Part shown: positions 52,736-63,122 of the stretch, in pieces | Layout: each line of letters opens with the position of its first letter | How positions within the stretch are numbered: the stretch's first letter is position 1 | DNA from: Azorinus chamasolen | Taxonomy: Eukaryota; Mollusca; Bivalvia; Cardiida; Solecurtidae | Reading direction: 5' to 3' | Length of the DNA stretch: 64,000 bases | NCBI GenBank assembly: GCA_963576725.1 | Contig: OY755241.1 | Span: 30,940,853-31,004,852 of the forward strand | Notes under the pieces: generated by a model | Seen by the model: the letters and a program-made list of their open reading frames with translations, nothing else | Database searches by the model: none | What the model was told of the DNA's origin: nothing | Made by a program: the position numbers and the translations under genes

Positions 52736-52806
52736 TAAGATCTCGACAGCTGGTGTTGAAAATCTACTGAAAGACCTCAACCCCCATAAGGCGGCAGGTC
52801 CAGACT
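52736..52806 (+). pseudogene. LINE reverse transcriptase scrap
   Basis: ISTAGVENLLKDLNPHKAAG followed by PD is the RT N-terminal motif of CR1/Jockey-group LINEs. It stops at a TAA and a C-run. Confidence 0.65.
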
Positions 52807-52851
52807 AACCCCCCCCCCCAGCCGCCGTTCGGCTCATGAACTATGTCTAGA

Positions 52852-53164
52852 GGTGGGTGAGTTGGGTTTTACGTCCGACCAACAGTATTTCAGTTATTTG
52901 CAGACGGCACCCGCATGAGACAAGTTATAGTGCTGCCTCACTGGAATACCCCTGCCGCAGGTACATGGCAAGGGCACCCCACCCAGTCACATTATCCTGA
53001 CACCGGGCCGACCAGTCCTAGAACTACACCTTTAATGTCGAGCGTAGACAAGGGAGCTACTAGTACCAACTTTTAACGACTTTTGGTCTGTCGCGGACGG
53101 GGATCGAACCCACGACCTTCCGTACCGCAGGCGGACGCTCTACCACTGAGCCACGCGGCCGGTC
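52852..53164 (-). mobile_element. Full-length tRNA-derived SINE
   Basis: Flanked by a perfect 14-bp target duplication, GAACTATGTCTAGA (52838-52851 and 53165-53178). On the minus strand it starts with a tRNA-like head containing TGGCTCAGTGGTAGAGCG (box A) and GGTTCGATCC (box B). The body CCAGTGAGGCAGCACTATAAC follows, then the tail AAAACCCAACTCACCCAC. No homopolymer tail, so it probably uses a LINE with an ACTC-type 3' end. Confidence 0.88.
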
Positions 53165-53239
53165 GAACTATGTCTAGAATAAGTTCTAAATTGACGTTTT
53201 GTAATATTTGGTGCCGAAATATAAAGTTTGGGGCGAAAT

Positions 53240-53761
53240 TTCGTATAGACACAACAGGCTCCACTCTGGACAGCTGCGATATAACAAAAGACAGAGTCAG
53301 AAATGTCCTTTCCGAAATCAACCCGTCTAAGTCCCAGGGACCAGATAATATTCATCCAAGAATTTTAAATGAATGCTCCTCGACATCGATAAAACCCTTA
53401 ACAATAATATACAGAAAATCTTTGGATAGTGGCGAACTCACGAAATCATGGAAGGAAGCTAACGTAACAGCGATTTACAAATCTGGGAAAAACTAGGTCT
53501 AGAGCGGAAAACTATAGACCCATTAGTATCACACCTGTTTGCTGCAGATTAATGGAAATAATAATGAAGACACATATAGTCAATTACCTAGAAAATAACA
53601 ATATAATTTCAAAACATCAATACGGATTTAGGAAAGGCTTTTCCTGTACAACTCAACTTATTGAATGTATAGAAGACTGGACTACAACAATAAACGAAGG
53701 GAAAGAAGTTGATATAATTTACCTAGACTTTAAGGCTGCGTTCGATAAAGTGCCTTATAAC
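53240..53761 (+). pseudogene. LINE reverse transcriptase, first piece
   Basis: VRNVLSEINPSKSQGPDNIH, SWKEANVTAIYKSG and, after a frameshift near 53490, YGFRKGFSCTTQLIECIEDW and IIYLDFKAAFDKVPY. It breaks off in the palm domain at 53761 and resumes at 55004. Confidence 0.8.
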
Positions 53762-55003
53762 ATAACACGTGGATTCAGCGTGACGTAACACTATCATTTA
53801 TTTTTTGATAATCATGGGCATATAATCACTAGTGAATAACATTCGAACGACCGAATGACATTCGAACGATTCATACGCGCTGTCAAAACAAACAAACTGG
53901 CGGACGGTGGTCGACCTACCTGTCCACGATTGAGTCACGATAGATGACAAAGGATTGTTGGCACTTGCGCCTTAATTTCGATAAAATAATACAAATTGTA
54001 ATCGCTGTCAGGAATCATATACAAAATGTATGCCAAAAAAGACCTACCAGCTACTCTGACCCATACAATCAATTCTACATTTAAATTAAAATGCCTCCTC
54101 AACTTTGCATTTTCTTCACCGCATGTCCTTTTGTTTATGCAGATTTCTACTCATACAAATATCTCATCAATCAACAACAATAGTCATCTGAATCCAGCAC
54201 AGCACAAACATATTTCATATATGCTATACTCACTAACTGAAGCTGATCGCGAAAATCTTCCTCCTGTTCCAACACATTTTATGCAGCAGTTCGTACTGAA
54301 ACTTTTGTCCATTTCAAACATGTTCACTGAACTTGAATCGAGATTTTTTTTCTCGGTGGAAATGTCCATGTCCATGTGTATACATACAACACTAATGAAG
54401 GGCTTAATATACCAAAACGAAGGCGCATTTCGAATCCCATTGACAGTGAGTGTCGGACGTGTTGGCAACTGTATGTAGGTCTTCATGTAAATGGCGCGCT
54501 TTACATAGACACATGTTGTGTACAATGACGTCATAATGTGACGTGTTTGTAACTATGTATGTCAAAACTGTAACTCAAAAATTATTTTGACGTGTTTCTG
54601 TATGTTTTTGTATCATAAACTATCACAGTTAAATTGAATACCAGAGAGGTCTGAATTAGATCCTGGTTGATATGACAGTAAGTAAAAAATAAAGTTGGAA
54701 AATTTGGACCTACTTTGTCCCAGTTACCTAGCGAACCTAATAACACCTTTCATTCATCATTTCTATATGTAAGGAGAATTTATAACAATCCACGTTACTG
54801 CTGAAATATTGGCTGCAAATAACATTTGTGTGTGTTATGTTATAAATAGGATCTTGCATTCGTGTTCATGATTATTGGATTTATTAAATTCGTCTTTTTA
54901 AAACGATAAAAAACTCGCTAAAGCTCGTTTTTTATCGTTTTAAAAAGACTCATTTAATAAATCCAATAATCAAGAACACTCATGTAAGATCCTCTATATA
55001 TAT
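53762..55003. mobile_element. 1.2-kb insertion inside the LINE reverse transcriptase
   Basis: The RT codons before (AFDKVPY) and after (RLLQNIWNIGIRGKI) are adjacent in other RTs. The boundaries sit in TATA-rich sequence, compatible with a TA duplication, but no terminal inverted repeat was found. The 150-codon open frame at 54026-54478 inside matches nothing recognised and may be chance. Confidence 0.6.
54848..54992. repeat. Large hairpin, arms about 68 bp
   Basis: AGGATCTTGCATTCGTGTTC ... TTTTTAAAACGATAAAAAAC, a 6-nt loop, then the mirror. Few mismatches, and it sits at the right end of the 53762-55003 insertion. Confidence 0.8.
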
Positions 55004-55511
55004 AAGACTATTACAGAACATATGGAATATCGGCATTCGAGGTAAAATTTACTTATGGCTAGAGAACTTCCTAGACGGAAGAAGACAACGAGTCTTAGTA
55101 AACGGAGAGTATTGCGAATGGTCCAGAGTTATCATTGGAGTTCCACATGCTGGGGCCTGTCCTTTTCCTGATATATATAAATGATATTCCCGAAGCAATC
55201 TCATGTGTTGTACGTCTATTTGCAGATGACACAAAGATAATTATACAACGTCATTGAAAACGAAGAGGATACAACCACATTACAAAATGATATTTATGAA
55301 GCATGTAATTGGTCCAAAAATGGCAACTCTTATTTAATATTAAAAAAAATGCAAAAATCTACATATTGGAAATAGCAAAGATACTAACAAGTACTATATA
55401 ATTGATCATGATAACAAGCTGCAAGAGATACAGCATGTAACTCAAGAAAAAGACATAGGAGTGATATTTGACCCTGCTCTGTCGTTCAGCCTGCATACTA
55501 ATGAAAAAGTA
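55004..55511 (+). pseudogene. LINE reverse transcriptase, second piece
   Basis: RLLQNIWNIGIRGKIYLWLE, GRRQRVLVNGEYCEWS, then, in shifted frames, IYINDIPEAIS and RLFADDTKIII (FADD catalytic motif), ending SFSLHTNEKVK. Several frameshifts. It resumes at 61942. Confidence 0.8.
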
Positions 55512-55512
55512 A

Positions 55513-55760
55513 AACAAGAGGGTCATTGGCCCTATATCGCTCACGTGTGTTACAGTAATATATTGACATGTTAATTTTTCAGTGGACATTTCTAGCAGAT
55601 GAAAGAAGCTTAGTGCACTGCTTTCACTGCTGAATAAACTTGAACTGGATTCAGATCTAATACCAAGTGACTGGTTGACCAAGATCTAAACTGTTAACAA
55701 CTTGTGCCATTTTTGCCTTAGGTCAAAATGCCTAAAACTGGTCTTTGAGAAATTCAAATG
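55513..55760. mobile_element. Pearl/HINE-like family 1, 5' end
   Basis: AACAAGAGGGTCATTGGCCC and ATCGCTCAC follow the broken RT directly. The matching 3' end lies 6.2 kb away at 61405-61943, where the RT resumes, so an originally single element has been swollen by later insertions. Confidence 0.75.
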
Positions 55761-56709
55761 ACGTCAATAAAGCTATGCAATTATACCTTGATCCAAGTAT
55801 ATAGGCAAATAAAGTACAACATGAGGTAAACATGCATACAGTATATATAATAGATTGAAAAATTAATCCGGTCGTTTTATAAATTAATTTGTTCGGCAAA
55901 AATGCATATGCTTTAAAGGGGGAACATTTAATGCAAATACTTTTCCCTCCAGCAGGTCTAGTGTGTACTTATTTGAACCACCCTCTAGATCCGCTCCTGG
56001 GTAAGATGTAAATTTAGTGCACGCTTTTCACGCCAACAATCGAAGCATTCGCCAGTGTAGCTAACTATGGGTGAGAAGTTAAATTGGATATCTTTGTGGG
56101 TGCAGACGACATGGGAAAACGTAGGTAAGTTATTTTTCTTCTTATTACACTACATATAGCATGCTAAACAATATGACCTCTGTTAAAAGACCGTCGGCAA
56201 TATCATGGAATAACCCCCACAGCTATAACCGCAATATCTCGGAATAAGTATATACTTAAATACCAATGGAGGCAATGTCAAGGGTATTCCGATTCATTCC
56301 GTGGTTGGGGATCCATTCTAGGATATTGCCAGACCGTTGGGGAATTCCAAGCCAACTCAAAATGTGGTGACAATCTGTTTGGTCCCAGGTGAGACATCGT
56401 GTTGCTTGTCGTCTCATCTGGTTCCAGACCGTTGATTGTGACAGGGGCAGTCTAGTGCAGGGCAAAAGTCATAAGAACTGTATGACCTTTACCCTGCTCC
56501 AAGCACCCACCGCTCATCCACCCATAACTGCCAACTAGGGTTTACTGTTATATTCACATATGATCATCATATAAGGCATGCACATATACACAAAAAGCGA
56601 TATATCTATCAATACGTGTAAAGACACATATACGGCTATATATACAGTCATGATAATGTATAAAATAAAGAAATAGGAAACATATTATACATAAATACCC
56701 CTGTAGCAA
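55761..56709. other. No gene; half of a family C MITE
   Basis: 56425-56553 carries GACAGGGGCAGTCTAGTGCA and a CATAAGAACTGTATGACC foldback, ending TTTACTG. The rest is unassigned. Confidence 0.45.
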
Positions 56710-57055
56710 AAGTGGGTTATCCTTTGTGTACGGTTCGGCTGGGGCCGAATGGACTACGTCGGGAGCAGGTGGCGCATGTGCAGGGAGCTGATAGTGGGCG
56801 CATGCGCACCGGATTGACGTTCGCCCGCGAAACCAGGAGATCGACCCCACTCTGGCATCAGCTCCCGAACCATTCACACTCGAGTAGAAACAGCTCTCCT
56901 CAGCTAACTGGTGAGTACATATTGTATGTACTAATTACAATATTGGCGCTGCGAGCATTCGTTCTTGCAACGGCAGAAGTGGAAATAATTTCCAGTTTTG
57001 TTTTTGCACTGTAGGCCATTGCCGCTACGGAAGTTACGTGTCGGCCATATTGTTT
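56710..57055 (+). promoter_or_regulatory. Promoter-like CpG-rich segment with candidate first exon
   Basis: GC-rich island in AT-rich surroundings with an exact NRF-1 palindrome GCGCATGCGC (56798-56807), a near copy GCGCATGTGC (56772-56781) and CGGCCATATTG (YY1-like). A strong donor CAGCTAACTGGTGAGTAC lies at 56911. This could be the promoter and non-coding first exon of a gene to the right, or of an inserted element; no coding exon was identified downstream. Confidence 0.35.
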
Positions 57056-57487
57056 ATACTTCGAAATTGAAGTATATGACAGCTAGTTATAGTCCCAGGT
57101 GTATAAGGTGCAAACAGTATTGCTTATTTCCGTTACGAATTTGCATGCAAGTGTGAAGCTGTGAATTTACACGTAAGTGTGAAGCTATTCACAATTGTAA
57201 CGTGAAAGTTTATACTTGGGGCTGCAGAAATAACTATCATTGTAAATTAGTCTGTGCACTAGTTACGGAGGAGAGAATTTGAGCAATTTGAATTATCGGA
57301 AGCTGAGATATTTGCAAGGGGCATACTCTATTGAACAGTTGAGGTTTACAGGAATATTTTTTGGTATTTTTGTATCAACAGTTTGATAGTATTTCCTCAA
57401 CCATGGACAAGGAGGAATTACATTTACTGGGAAACTATTTCAGAAAACGTTGATATTACAATTATGCAACCTTCACAATTTTGTAAA
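57056..57487. other. No feature recognised
   Basis: Unassigned DNA. A short direct repeat, AAGTGTGAAGCT, occurs twice near 57150-57185. Confidence 0.35.
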
Positions 57488-57690
57488 CAGTGAAACACCA
57501 CTAAATCGGACGTTAAATTTAGTATAGATGTCTATCTTAGAGACAGATGGGAGCCTAATACAGGGTGAAAGCCATGCACTAAGCTCCTCTAGGAACTTAC
57601 CGCATTACTTTCATCCGCACCAAACAACCATCTGCCTGAAAGTATCTAACTTCTCATCTTCTAGAATTCCGGTTTAGAGGGGTTTCACTG
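57488..57690. mobile_element. Pogo/Tc1-like palindromic MITE (family C)
   Basis: CAGTGAAACACCACTAAATC to GGTTTAGAGGGGTTTCACTG; foldback around CTAAGCTCCTCTAGGAAC. The flanking TA is not conserved. Confidence 0.72.
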
Positions 57691-57810
57691 CATATGTCTA
57701 CGTTGATACATAACTGATTACCTAGTAGGAAACCCATATTTCTGAAAAACAGATTTGGCAAAATATAACGTAAGAGGGAGATAACTATTAGTAACAATCG
57801 CTCTTCGTTA

Positions 57811-58120
57811 TCCTTTCCCTGTCCAATATTTATACATGGAATAATGGTTTTCTATTATAGCGTAACTGTTTAGGCATTAGTAGACTAACATTCAAATTGC
57901 ATAATCAAACAGAGCAGACTCCGATCGGACGGCTTCTACAGAAGCCGTTCGATATGGGTCTTCCCTGTCCGAAAATGCATGGAAAAATATTTACAATGTT
58001 TGTCATACCATTAGCAAACAGGACAGATCCGGATAAGACGGATTCTATAAGAACCGTTTAAATTGGGTCTATTATGTTTGCAAATGCATGAAAATGTGTC
58101 TCTACAATAACAGGGTTAGG
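57811..58120. mobile_element. Two worn family A MITEs
   Basis: Cores AGACTCCGATCGGACGGC (57905) and AGATCCGGATAAGACGG (58025) with mirrored halves. Ends partly recognisable (CCTTTCCCTGTCC; AACAGGG). Confidence 0.6.
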
Positions 58121-58246
58121 TACGACTTTCCACGAGACAAGTAGCATCGACTCTTCGGTGTTCTGTAATTAATTAATTACTGGTGGTACCGGTATTTATG
58201 CGCGAGGTTACGTGACATGTATTTATGTCAGTCACAAAGCAGCATG

Positions 58247-59189
58247 TTAACGTGTAAAATGCTGCATGGTGATGGATGCAAATTTACACACTTTCTTAAG
58301 GAAGACAGGGGATAGTGAGGAAAAGACAGTATCAAGGTTAGGTCGGTTATCTGTATTGACTGTTGGTAGAAGGAGATTTCTTTCTCTATCGAAATTTGGG
58401 CAGCTAAATAAATAGTGCGCCTCTGTTCCTATTTCACATAGGTTACAAAGTCTCTCGTGAAAAGGTGTCCCGTCGCAACGCCCAGTTTCAACTGGTAGTA
58501 AGTGGTTTGCTGACTTGAACTTGAACATCACCTTCGAGTCGTCCTCATCTAAGAGTTTAAAGTACGATTCGAATTCATGTAAGTGTTTAAAACTGTTATA
58601 TATTATTCCCTTATTAGATTGATGTAGTTGGTCATGCCAGGTTTGTTTAAATTGGTCAATAAGAGTTAACTTTTATATGTTTGTGAATATTTGGATGTGC
58701 TACTAGTCTCTGGTTATCCCATAAATCGGGTCTGCCGACAGAATGTAGAATATTTTTAATTTCAGTAAGCCACTCGAAATTATGATTTTGTTGTTTCAGC
58801 ATATAACTGAAGACTTTGAAAGACATTTTGCCATCTTTCGAAGTTAAGATTCTGTTCCAAAACGAGATCATTTTGCTTCGTATGACGATAGAAATTGGGT
58901 ACCGCCCTAGTTCACCGTAAAGGAAATTAATCGGTGTTGATCGTCTTGCGTTAGTGATCTTTCTAAGAAAATTATTTTGCACTTTTTCAAGAATGTCAAC
59001 ATTTTCAAAACCAAATATTTCCGACCCGTAAATCGGCAATACAGTATGATCAAATACTTTCAAAACAAGGTCATTTGGTAAATCTGAGTTATTAGAACGC
59101 GTATAAAGTAGATGCATTGCCTTTGTTGCCTGTTCAGCTACGTGTTTCCTGGCATTAAGGAAGGACCCGTTACTAGAGAAAGAGAACAA
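58247..59189 (-). pseudogene. C-terminal part of a LINE polyprotein
   Basis: Minus strand: KVFDHTVLPIYGSEIFGFEN, LEKVQNNFLRKITNARRSTP, YGELGRYPISIVIRSKMISF, and after a frameshift near 58600 NHLLPVETGRCDGTPFHERL with CNLCEIGTEAHYLFSCPNF, the terminal Cys-His knuckle. RT palm motifs are missing. A different lineage from the other LINEs here. Confidence 0.75.
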
Positions 59190-59379
59190 ATATATGCAGA
59201 AAACTGATAATTACTTAATGACTCAAACAAGATGATGGAAAAAGTTGAGGGTTGAATGTAATTAAATGTAATTAAGTCAGATTGCTTCATTAATAGACAC
59301 TTAGTATTGTTTGTAATTGTATAAATCACATAATCAAAGTCATATTAAAACATTGTCTTTGATGCAATCGAAAAAATAA

Positions 59380-60090
59380 ATTCCATTAAAGTCCGTCTGA
59401 TCTTGGTCTACTCTGGTAAACTTTGCAAATGCGTGAAAACACGTTTATTGACTGTTTCCAGCAGTTTAGATCCTAAAGTCTGTCTGATCTTGATGAGATG
59501 TTGAGTTATGTTATGAAGGAAAGAAACATATCTATTGAATTCCGTTAAATTCCATCTGATCTTGGTCTACTCTGTTTGCAAATGCATGAAAACACGTTTA
59601 TATGAAGGAAAGGGTTAAATTATGACTGTTTCCAGCAGTTTAGATCCCGGTGAGATGCTGAGTGAAAGGTTTCAATACATATATACACGAAATCCTGAAC
59701 AGTTTGATGTTTTCCACATTGCTAACAGTTTGGCTCCAGATCAGACACTGCATAATGTGGTGTCTGATTTGGATTCAAACTGTTTGTTATGTATTTAATT
59801 TAAGATATACCTAATATTTTCCTAAATATTTAATATTCTAAATATGGTAACTAGCATAATACCTATTATTTCCTAAAATGACTATTTTTTAGTTAATTAA
59901 AAGTATTAAAATGAATATATTGTTGGTATTATCTAATTTAAGAAATACCTAATATTTTCCTAAATATTTAACTCTTTGCACATAATGTGGCGTCTCATGA
60001 TTCTCATCATGTCATCTTGATTACCTATGCAAACAGTTTGGATCCAGATGATAATGCGGCGTCTCATCAGGATCCAAACTGTTTGTCATC
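59380..60090. repeat. Cluster of family A' halves and GGATCC palindromes
   Basis: A' right halves at 59388-59454 and 59543-59619 (CTGATCTTGGTCTACTCTG ... GAAAGGGTTAA). Family D palindromes at 59720-59790 and 60030-60086 (AACAGTTTGGATCCAGATGA mirrored). The AAATACCTAATATTTTCCTA motif is duplicated at 59806 and 59942. Confidence 0.6.
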
Positions 60091-60124
60091 TTGATCATAT
60101 TTTTGCAAAGAAATTACGGTTTAT

Positions 60125-60212
60125 TCCCATTTCGTCTACTTCCCATTTCGTCTACTGTAATTCATTCCCATTTCGTCTACTCTAAAATTTTACCGTTCCC
60201 ATTTCGTCTACT
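60125..60212. repeat. CCCATTTCGTCTACT motif, four irregular copies
   Basis: Exact or near-exact CCCATTTCGTCTACT at 60125, 60142, 60167 and 60198, separated by 2-16 nt. Confidence 0.85.
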
Positions 60213-60386
60213 GTTATAATTAAGTTATATTTACTTAGTGATTTCATTAATATCATACAAGATTCAGACATTTTAGGACTTTTTAATGTGTATATTATAT
60301 CATTTTGTATAAAAAAAGTTATATTTAAGATGCTTTTGGGACAGCAGACTTAATCCACAGTAGTAATTGTGACACCTATCATTGTT

Positions 60387-60407
60387 GGGGGGGGGGGGGG
60401 GGGGGGG
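60387..60407. repeat. Homopolymer G tract (21 nt)
   Basis: Uninterrupted run of 21 G. Confidence 0.9.
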
Positions 60408-60820
60408 CAAATGCAATCTCATGTTTTCTTAAGAATTACCATGACTTATACCAGTTGGGCCATTGCATAATAATGTTTTCACAGTTTTCTTAAACATTAC
60501 CATGACTTACATCAGCTGGGTTTGGACCCAGATCAAAAGTCTAGATGATCATTTTCCTTGATTGGTTGAATAGGTGTTACTCTTAGCTAAGGATTTCCAA
60601 TATCTCCCACATCTAATTTGAGAGACATTGGAAGACACCATGATAACATCTAGCTGTATAGCACCACAAATCACTCACACTACACACTATGGGGTTAATG
60701 GGTCAACATTCCTTTCAAAATGCCTTTAATTTTTCGTCTGCAACAAAAAGTTGTCATCTGCTTCAATTCTTAAAATAAACTTACTTTCATTTTTTTTGCA
60801 AAAAAATATGGTTAAGATGA

Positions 60821-60885
60821 CAAACAGTTTGGATCCAGATGAGACGCCGCATTATGCGGCCTCTCATCTGGATCCAAACTGTTTG
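60821..60885. repeat. Near-perfect 65-bp palindrome (family D)
   Basis: CAAACAGTTTGGATCCAGAT GAGA, centre GCCGCATTATGCGGC, exact mirror back to CAAACTGTTTG. Least eroded of the GGATCC palindromes. Confidence 0.82.
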
Positions 60886-61012
60886 CATATGTAATCACAG
60901 TTTCACCACTAGCGTGCAAAGAGTTAAGAGTCATGCATTGACCTGGAGAGATTTTACTGCCCAGTGCTGTAACTTTTTAACTGTAGTTTCTGATGTGAAG
61001 AAGTCTATTTAA

Positions 61013-61300
61013 CCCTTCATTTCCCTCATATAAACTTGTTTTCATACATCTGCAAAGAGTAGACCCAGATAAGGTGGCTCCTATAGGATCAGGGTCTGCA
61101 GTTTGCTATTGGAATTTGATAGATCTGTTTCTATGCCTTCTTAAACAGCTACACTGATCCACCTTCCATATTTTATTATAATGGTTATTCTATTGCTATT
61201 GGAATTTGATAGATCTGTTTCTATGCCTTCTTAAACAGCTACACTGATCCACCTTCCATATTTTATTATAAATGGTTATAAATAGAATAACTATTCAGGA
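61013..61300. mobile_element. Family A' MITE with an internal duplication
   Basis: CTCATATAAACTTGTTTTC start, shortened core, then TGCTATTGGAATTTGATAGA and the following ~60 bp present twice (61112-61190 and 61194-61270). Confidence 0.68.
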
Positions 61301-61404
61301 GGTACTAGAACTCCAATGCAGTTATCTCCCTTTGTCCCTTATGGTTATGCTGATGAGACAAGGGAAATAACTGAGGAAATTGCTAAGGGGAAACTTTTTA
61401 ACTG

Positions 61405-61943
61405 TAGTTTCTGATGTTAAGTAGTCTAAAGCCCCAGGGTGAGACCATTTTTGGCCCAGGAGTCATTATTTGAACATACCTGGTAGTGGTATATTAGGTG
61501 ATGCTTCATACCAAATATCTTAGCTCTAGATTGTTGTTTCAGACAAATATATTTTTAAAGGTTTCCCTATATAAGTCTATGTAAAAACTACAAGCCCCAG
61601 GGCAGAGCCATTTTTGGCCCGGGGGTCATCATTTGAACAAACTGGGTAAAGGACCATTAGATGATGCTATATACCAAATCTCTAGAAATTGTGGTTTCAG
61701 AGACGATTTTTAAAGATTAAAAAAAAAACCTTTAAAAGTAGCGGGGCGGGGCCATTTTTTGCCCGGGGGTCATGATTTGAACAAACTTGATAGAAGACAC
61801 CCTCAGGTACATTTCTGTTAAATTTGGTTGAAATCCTCCCAGTGGTTTAGGAGAAGAAGTCATTTGAAATAAAAGTGAACGGACAGACAGACGACGGCGG
61901 TCACAATAGCTCACCTTGAGCCTTTGGCTCAGGTGAGCTAAAA
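61405..61943. mobile_element. Pearl/HINE-like family 1, 3' end
   Basis: Three worn cores (GACCATTTTTGGCCCAGGAG etc.), GGACAGACAGACGACGG, then AATAGCTCACCTTGAGCCTT-TGGCTCAGGTGAGCTAAAA. Partner of the 5' end at 55513. Confidence 0.78.
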
Positions 61944-62454
61944 AGCCAATAGAATGTTAGGTCTGATTGTCAAAACCTTCAATTATTTTGTCAAAAGAGA
62001 TGTTTTTAACACTATATAAATCCTTGATCAGACCACATTTGGAATATTCTTCGACAATATGGTCGCCAAGATTTAAGAAAAACAGGAGGGCTATTGAGAA
62101 TGTACAGCGCAGGGCCACTAGAATAGTTAAAGGTTTGTCCAGTTTGAATTACAACTAACGCATGAGAGAGCTTGGGATTCCAAGTCTCGAATACAGGAGA
62201 ACAAGAGCAGTCCTTATCCAAACATACAAAATACTGCAAGACTTAAAGTAGACAAGGCTAGACTCTTCCCTACTCCCCCTATCTACTCGCAGCAAACACG
62301 TGGTAACACACTAACAGTGTATACAAAGCGCTCGCGTACTGAACTTAGAAGGACCACCTTCAGTCAGAGGATCATACAACTATGGAACAAGTTACCAAAT
62401 GATATTGTACTGGCACCCTCAATTAACACGTTTGAACAACGTTTAAATACATAA
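61942..62454 (+). pseudogene. LINE reverse transcriptase, third piece and end
   Basis: KANRMLGLIVKTFNYF, LYKSLIRPHLEYSSTIWSPR, AIENVQRRATRIVKGLSSLN, then MRELGIPSLEYRRTR and LWNKLPNDIVLAPSINTFEQ in shifted frames. It completes the thumb of the RT begun at 53240; two frameshifts or stops. Confidence 0.8.
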
Positions 62455-62976
62455 TGGGTGGGAGGCCCAGACATGTTCAGTACGGATTGCTTAAACTGAT
62501 GGTGTGGCATTATACTATCAGGTTATTCAATATCAGAAGTCTTTTAATTCCAGTTTTATCAACTAAAGCACTTTAATCGTCATTGATCCGTGTTCTCTAG
62601 TTATTCAGAGTACATCATTTTAATTGTGGATCCTTGACATTAAAAAGGAACAGAGATTTAGGTGAACAGTGGTTACATGGTTGATATTTTTTAACTAAAG
62701 TGTATATAGAGTTTTTAACATAAATGAAATGATTGCCAAAAATGTCCCAATACATAATAGCATATTTAATACATAATAGTATATAACTATACTGAGTGCA
62801 TGGCACATAAATTTCCAAACTAACAATGCCTAAGAAACGTCATTGCTTATATGGGTATAATGCCCATATTTGGCAATTAATTATATGTGAAATGTGAAAG
62901 TATATTCTATATCTCTTATAGAATATACGAAATTTCAGATTTGTCTCAATACGCCCCAAACCTTTTCAGTACTTCT
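62455..62976. other. LINE 3' flank, no gene
   Basis: AT-rich DNA; a local inverted repeat ATATTCTATATC/GATATAGAATAT-like at 62900-62930. Confidence 0.4.
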
Positions 62977-63116
62977 TGTTTTTAAAAATTGAATACCGCT
63001 TAAGCCGGTGCTAGGGGGCGTGAGCAGTGTTGCACTTTCAATTACTGTTCATGAACAGAATCAATAAAACCGAGCCTGCAATTTTCTTTTTGTGTTGCAA
63101 TTTTTGCTCTCGGGGG
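62977..63116. repeat. Inverted repeat arm (mate at 63538-63678)
   Basis: TTAAGCCGGTGCTAGGGGGC, then GTGAGCAGTGTTGCACTTTC ... CTCTCGGGGGATCACC; about 130 bp, roughly 90% identical to the reverse complement of 63538-63678. Confidence 0.82.
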
Positions 63117-63122
63117 ATCACC

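Noticed and set aside
54026..54478. 150-codon open frame with an ATG
   Set aside because: No recognisable motif, lies in an insertion within a dead LINE, and Ser/His/Met-rich composition looks like chance translation.
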